This document shows positions 48,819 through 50,855 of a stretch of 50,855 bases of DNA, one piece after another (position 1 is the stretch's first letter; each line of letters begins with the position of its first letter). This DNA comes from DASSBR01 sp035701285 (GTDB lineage: Bacteria > Pseudomonadota > Gammaproteobacteria > Natronospirales > DASSBR01), in NCBI GenBank assembly GCA_035701285.1, contig DASSNT010000091.1, forward strand, positions 1 through 50,855, read 5' to 3'. The position numbers and the translations under genes were made by a program. The notes beneath the pieces were generated by a model, which saw only the letters and a program-made list of their open reading frames with translations, was not told where the DNA came from and did not search any database.

Positions 48819-49547
48819 ATGCCGATTACCGCGATGACCATCGCCATCCTGATCGGAGCCGCCGCCGGCGCGGCGGTCTTCGCCGGGCTGTTTTTCGTGT
48901 TGCGAGCGTCGATGCGCCGGCAGGCCCCGGCGCCGCCGGAGGTCAACGTCAACAGCATTCGCATCGAGGACATCTGGCAGACCTGGCGGCGCGGAGGCCT
49001 GGCGCCGGCGGCGGCATTTGCCGACGAGTCGCCGGCGCAGACGCTGGATGAAGGCGCGCTTGCCGGCGTACGCGAGGGTTTGCTCAAGACCGAAAAGGAC
49101 ATTCTCGCCCGGCCGCAGCCGCTCACCGCGCTGCGCCGCGAAATCATGGACGGCATCGACCGACGCCTGCTGCAACTCGAAGTACTCGCACTGCCGCCGG
49201 AGTCGCGCGGGCAACTGGCCGAACCGGTCGGCGACGAGTCCGACATTCGCCGCGGCCTGGCTGCGGACGAACTGCGCATCCGGCTGTTGCGCTACTATGG
49301 CGCCGCCAAATTCGGCGATCGGGCGGAAAACGACTGGTATGATGTTTACCAGCAGGCGGCCCGCATGAAACAGCGCAGCTTCCGAAACTTTATCAGGCAG
49401 TGCGCGGCAGACGCCGGCAACGGGCGTTATCGCAGCGTCGTGGTGGTGGGCGAGCGGCTCAAGCAGCGCCTGCTGGAGACGCCGCCGGGAATGAGTTTTC
49501 CGAAGGATGCGCGCTCATCGGCGGGTTTGGGGCAAACGCGTGGATAA
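48819..49547 (+). CDS. Membrane-anchored protein of unknown function
   Basis: A 242-residue protein I do not recognise. One N-terminal transmembrane helix spans about residues 6-28 (MTIAILIGAAAGAAVFAGLFFVL), then a basic stretch, so the bulk is probably cytosolic. The rest looks helical: IRIEDIWQTWRRGGLAPAAAF, REGLLKTEKDILARPQPL, LRREIMDGIDRRLLQLEVLALPPE, and a basic C-terminus with MKQRSFRNFIRQCA. No enzyme motif is visible. It starts eight bases after the EEP gene and ends 11 bases before the beta-oxidation gene, so it may belong to either unit. Confidence 0.75.
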   Translation: MPITAMTIAILIGAAAGAAVFAGLFFVLRASMRRQAPAPPEVNVNSIRIEDIWQTWRRGGLAPAAAFADESPAQTLDEGALAGVREGLLKTEKDILARPQPLTALRREIMDGIDRRLLQLEVLALPPESRGQLAEPVGDESDIRRGLAADELRIRLLRYYGAAKFGDRAENDWYDVYQQAARMKQRSFRNFIRQCAADAGNGRYRSVVVVGERLKQRLLETPPGMSFPKDARSSAGLGQTRG

Positions 49548-49558
49548 GGAGAAAAAGC

Positions 49559-50855
49559 ATGGCTGAAGCCAACAAAACATCAACAACCGACGGCCGGCAC
49601 TGGCACGTCGAAGACGGCGGCCATGGTCTGGTATGGCTGCGCCTCGACAAGGACGGCGCCAGCACGAATGTGCTCGCCGCCGAAGTACTGGCCGAGTTGA
49701 ACGACAAGCTGGCGCAACTTGAAGCGAGCGCCCCCAAGGCGGTCGTGATTTACTCCGGCAAGAAAAACGGCTTTATCGCGGGCGCCGACATCAAGGAATT
49801 CACCGCGCTCAAAACACCGGACGAAGCGTTCGAACACATCCGCCGCGGTCAGCAGGTGCTGGACCGGCTCGCCGCCCTGCCCTGCACGACCGTCGCCATG
49901 ATTCACGGCTTCGCACTGGGTGGCGGCCTGGAACTGGCGCTGGCGTGCGATTATCGGGTCGCGGCCGACGACTCGCGTACGACGCTGGGCTTCCCGGAAG
50001 TGAAGCTCGGAATTCATCCCGGCTTCGGCGGCACCGTCCGCTCGGTAGCCGTCACTGGCGTCTTCGCCGCGATGGATATGATGCTGACCGGCCGGAATGT
50101 CTACGCCCGCCAGGCCGCCGACATGGGCCTCGTCGACGAGCTGGCCGGTCCGGAACAACTCCGCGACGTAACGGCCCAGCTCGCGCTGAATCCGCCGCCG
50201 AAGACGCGGCCATCGCCGGGTCTCAAGCTGCTGCAGCTCGCGCCGTTCCGGCCGATCGTTGCCGCGGGGCTGAAGAAGCGGGTCGCCGCCAGGGCGAAGC
50301 CGGAACATTATCCGGCGCCGTTTGCGATGATCGACCTTTGGCAGCGCCATGCCGGCACGTCCGAAAAGAGTTACATCGCCGAGGCGCGCTCAATAGCGAA
50401 CCTGATGTGCGGCGAGACGGCGCGAAACCTGGTGCGCGTTTTCCTGCTGCAGGATCGGCTCAAGTCGCTGGGCAAGAAGTCCGACGCGACGTTCAAACAT
50501 GTGCATGTCATCGGCGCTGGCACGATGGGAGGCGATATTGCCTCCTGGTGCGCGCTGCGCGGCCTGGACGTGACCTTGCAGGATCGCGAACAACGCTTCA
50601 TCGACCCGGCACTCGCGCGCGGCGAAAAGCTGTTCGCGAAGAAACTGAAGGACGACAAAAAGATTGGCGAGGCGCGCCAGCGACTGCGGTCCGACCTCGA
50701 AGGCACAGGCGTTGAAAGCGCGGATGTCGTCATCGAGGCGATTATCGAAAATGCCGAAGCCAAGCAGGACCTGTACCGCAGCATCGAGCCGAAAATGCAG
50801 GCGCACGCGCTGCTCGCGACCAATACGTCGAGCATCCGCCTGGAGACGCTGGAAC
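49559..50855 (+). CDS. FadJ/FadB-type 3-hydroxyacyl-CoA dehydrogenase/enoyl-CoA hydratase (5' part)
   Basis: The first 432 codons of a fatty-acid beta-oxidation multifunctional protein that runs off the window. The N-terminal hydratase domain has the oxyanion region SGKKNGFIAGADIKEF and both catalytic glutamates, in GGGLELALAC and FPEVKLGIHPGFGG. The dehydrogenase domain starts near residue 320 with the NAD-binding VHVIGAGTMGGDIASW. It converts enoyl-CoA to 3-ketoacyl-CoA. AAGGAG lies seven bases before ATG 49559. FadB and FadJ cannot be told apart without the 3' part and its thiolase partner. Confidence 0.92.
   Translation, partial: MAEANKTSTTDGRHWHVEDGGHGLVWLRLDKDGASTNVLAAEVLAELNDKLAQLEASAPKAVVIYSGKKNGFIAGADIKEFTALKTPDEAFEHIRRGQQVLDRLAALPCTTVAMIHGFALGGGLELALACDYRVAADDSRTTLGFPEVKLGIHPGFGGTVRSVAVTGVFAAMDMMLTGRNVYARQAADMGLVDELAGPEQLRDVTAQLALNPPPKTRPSPGLKLLQLAPFRPIVAAGLKKRVAARAKPEHYPAPFAMIDLWQRHAGTSEKSYIAEARSIANLMCGETARNLVRVFLLQDRLKSLGKKSDATFKHVHVIGAGTMGGDIASWCALRGLDVTLQDREQRFIDPALARGEKLFAKKLKDDKKIGEARQRLRSDLEGTGVESADVVIEAIIENAEAKQDLYRSIEPKMQAHALLATNTSSIRLETLE

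Overview
The window is about 51 kb of high-GC DNA, densely packed with genes, almost certainly from the chromosome of a gammaproteobacterium. The evidence is a ZipA gene between smc and ligA, which is a gammaproteobacterial arrangement; a Ccm system I cytochrome c maturation operon; a tRNA Gly(GCC)-Cys(GCA)-Leu(TAA) cluster in the order of E. coli glyW-cysT-leuZ; and GTAG-type and CCCTCTCCC-type palindromic intergenic repeats. A GTP-dependent PEP carboxykinase and an OprP-like phosphate porin fit a non-enteric lineage of the Xanthomonadales/Nevskiales/Steroidobacter kind, but genus and family cannot be settled from this sequence. I see no insertion sequence, prophage, integrase or CRISPR array.

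Layout. 1-18.7 kb is housekeeping: smc, zipA, ligA, dusA, a methyltransferase, a class III cyclase-FHA protein, pckG (reverse strand), a DinG/YoaA-type iron-sulphur helicase overlapping tsaB, panD, pgi, a PilZ-like protein, an aldo/keto reductase and a secreted PQQ-type sugar dehydrogenase. 18.7-19.1 kb holds three tRNA genes. 19.2-20.6 kb holds a second aldo/keto reductase and a RelBE-type toxin-antitoxin pair whose toxin stop overlaps the start of ccmA. 20.6-27.5 kb is a complete ccmABCDEFGHI operon, mostly joined by 4-base ATGA overlaps, and it faces a membrane-anchored cytochrome c gene that its products would be needed to mature.

28.2-38 kb is a regulatory and accessory stretch. It holds a soluble PAS histidine kinase with a stand-alone receiver, a BlaI-type repressor with an M56 (BlaR1-like) membrane protease whose C-terminal sensor is built of HEAT repeats, a secreted HEAT-repeat protein, a hybrid kinase, a DUF5996 gene, and phoB with an unusually short phoR. 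36.5-43.6 kb is a Pho regulon on one strand: phoB, phoR, phosphate porin, pstSCAB, phoU. Well-formed Pho boxes lie before the porin and pstS.

43.6-50.9 kb contains reverse-strand genes for a DODA/LigB-type dioxygenase, a DUF192 protein, a quinone oxidoreductase, a Rieske protein with no adjacent petBC, and a cardiolipin synthase. The last is divergent, by only 15 bases, from an endonuclease/exonuclease/phosphatase-family gene. A membrane-anchored protein of unknown function and the 5' part of a FadJ/FadB-type beta-oxidation gene follow and run to the window edge.

The best candidate for an undescribed system is the BlaI / M56-HEAT / secreted-HEAT operon at 30.57-33.62 kb. It has a perfect 20-bp operator over its promoter, no beta-lactamase nearby, and matching two-repeat HEAT architecture in the protease sensor and the secreted partner. 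Next are a phoR reduced to its catalytic core and the toxin-antitoxin pair joined to the ccm operon.
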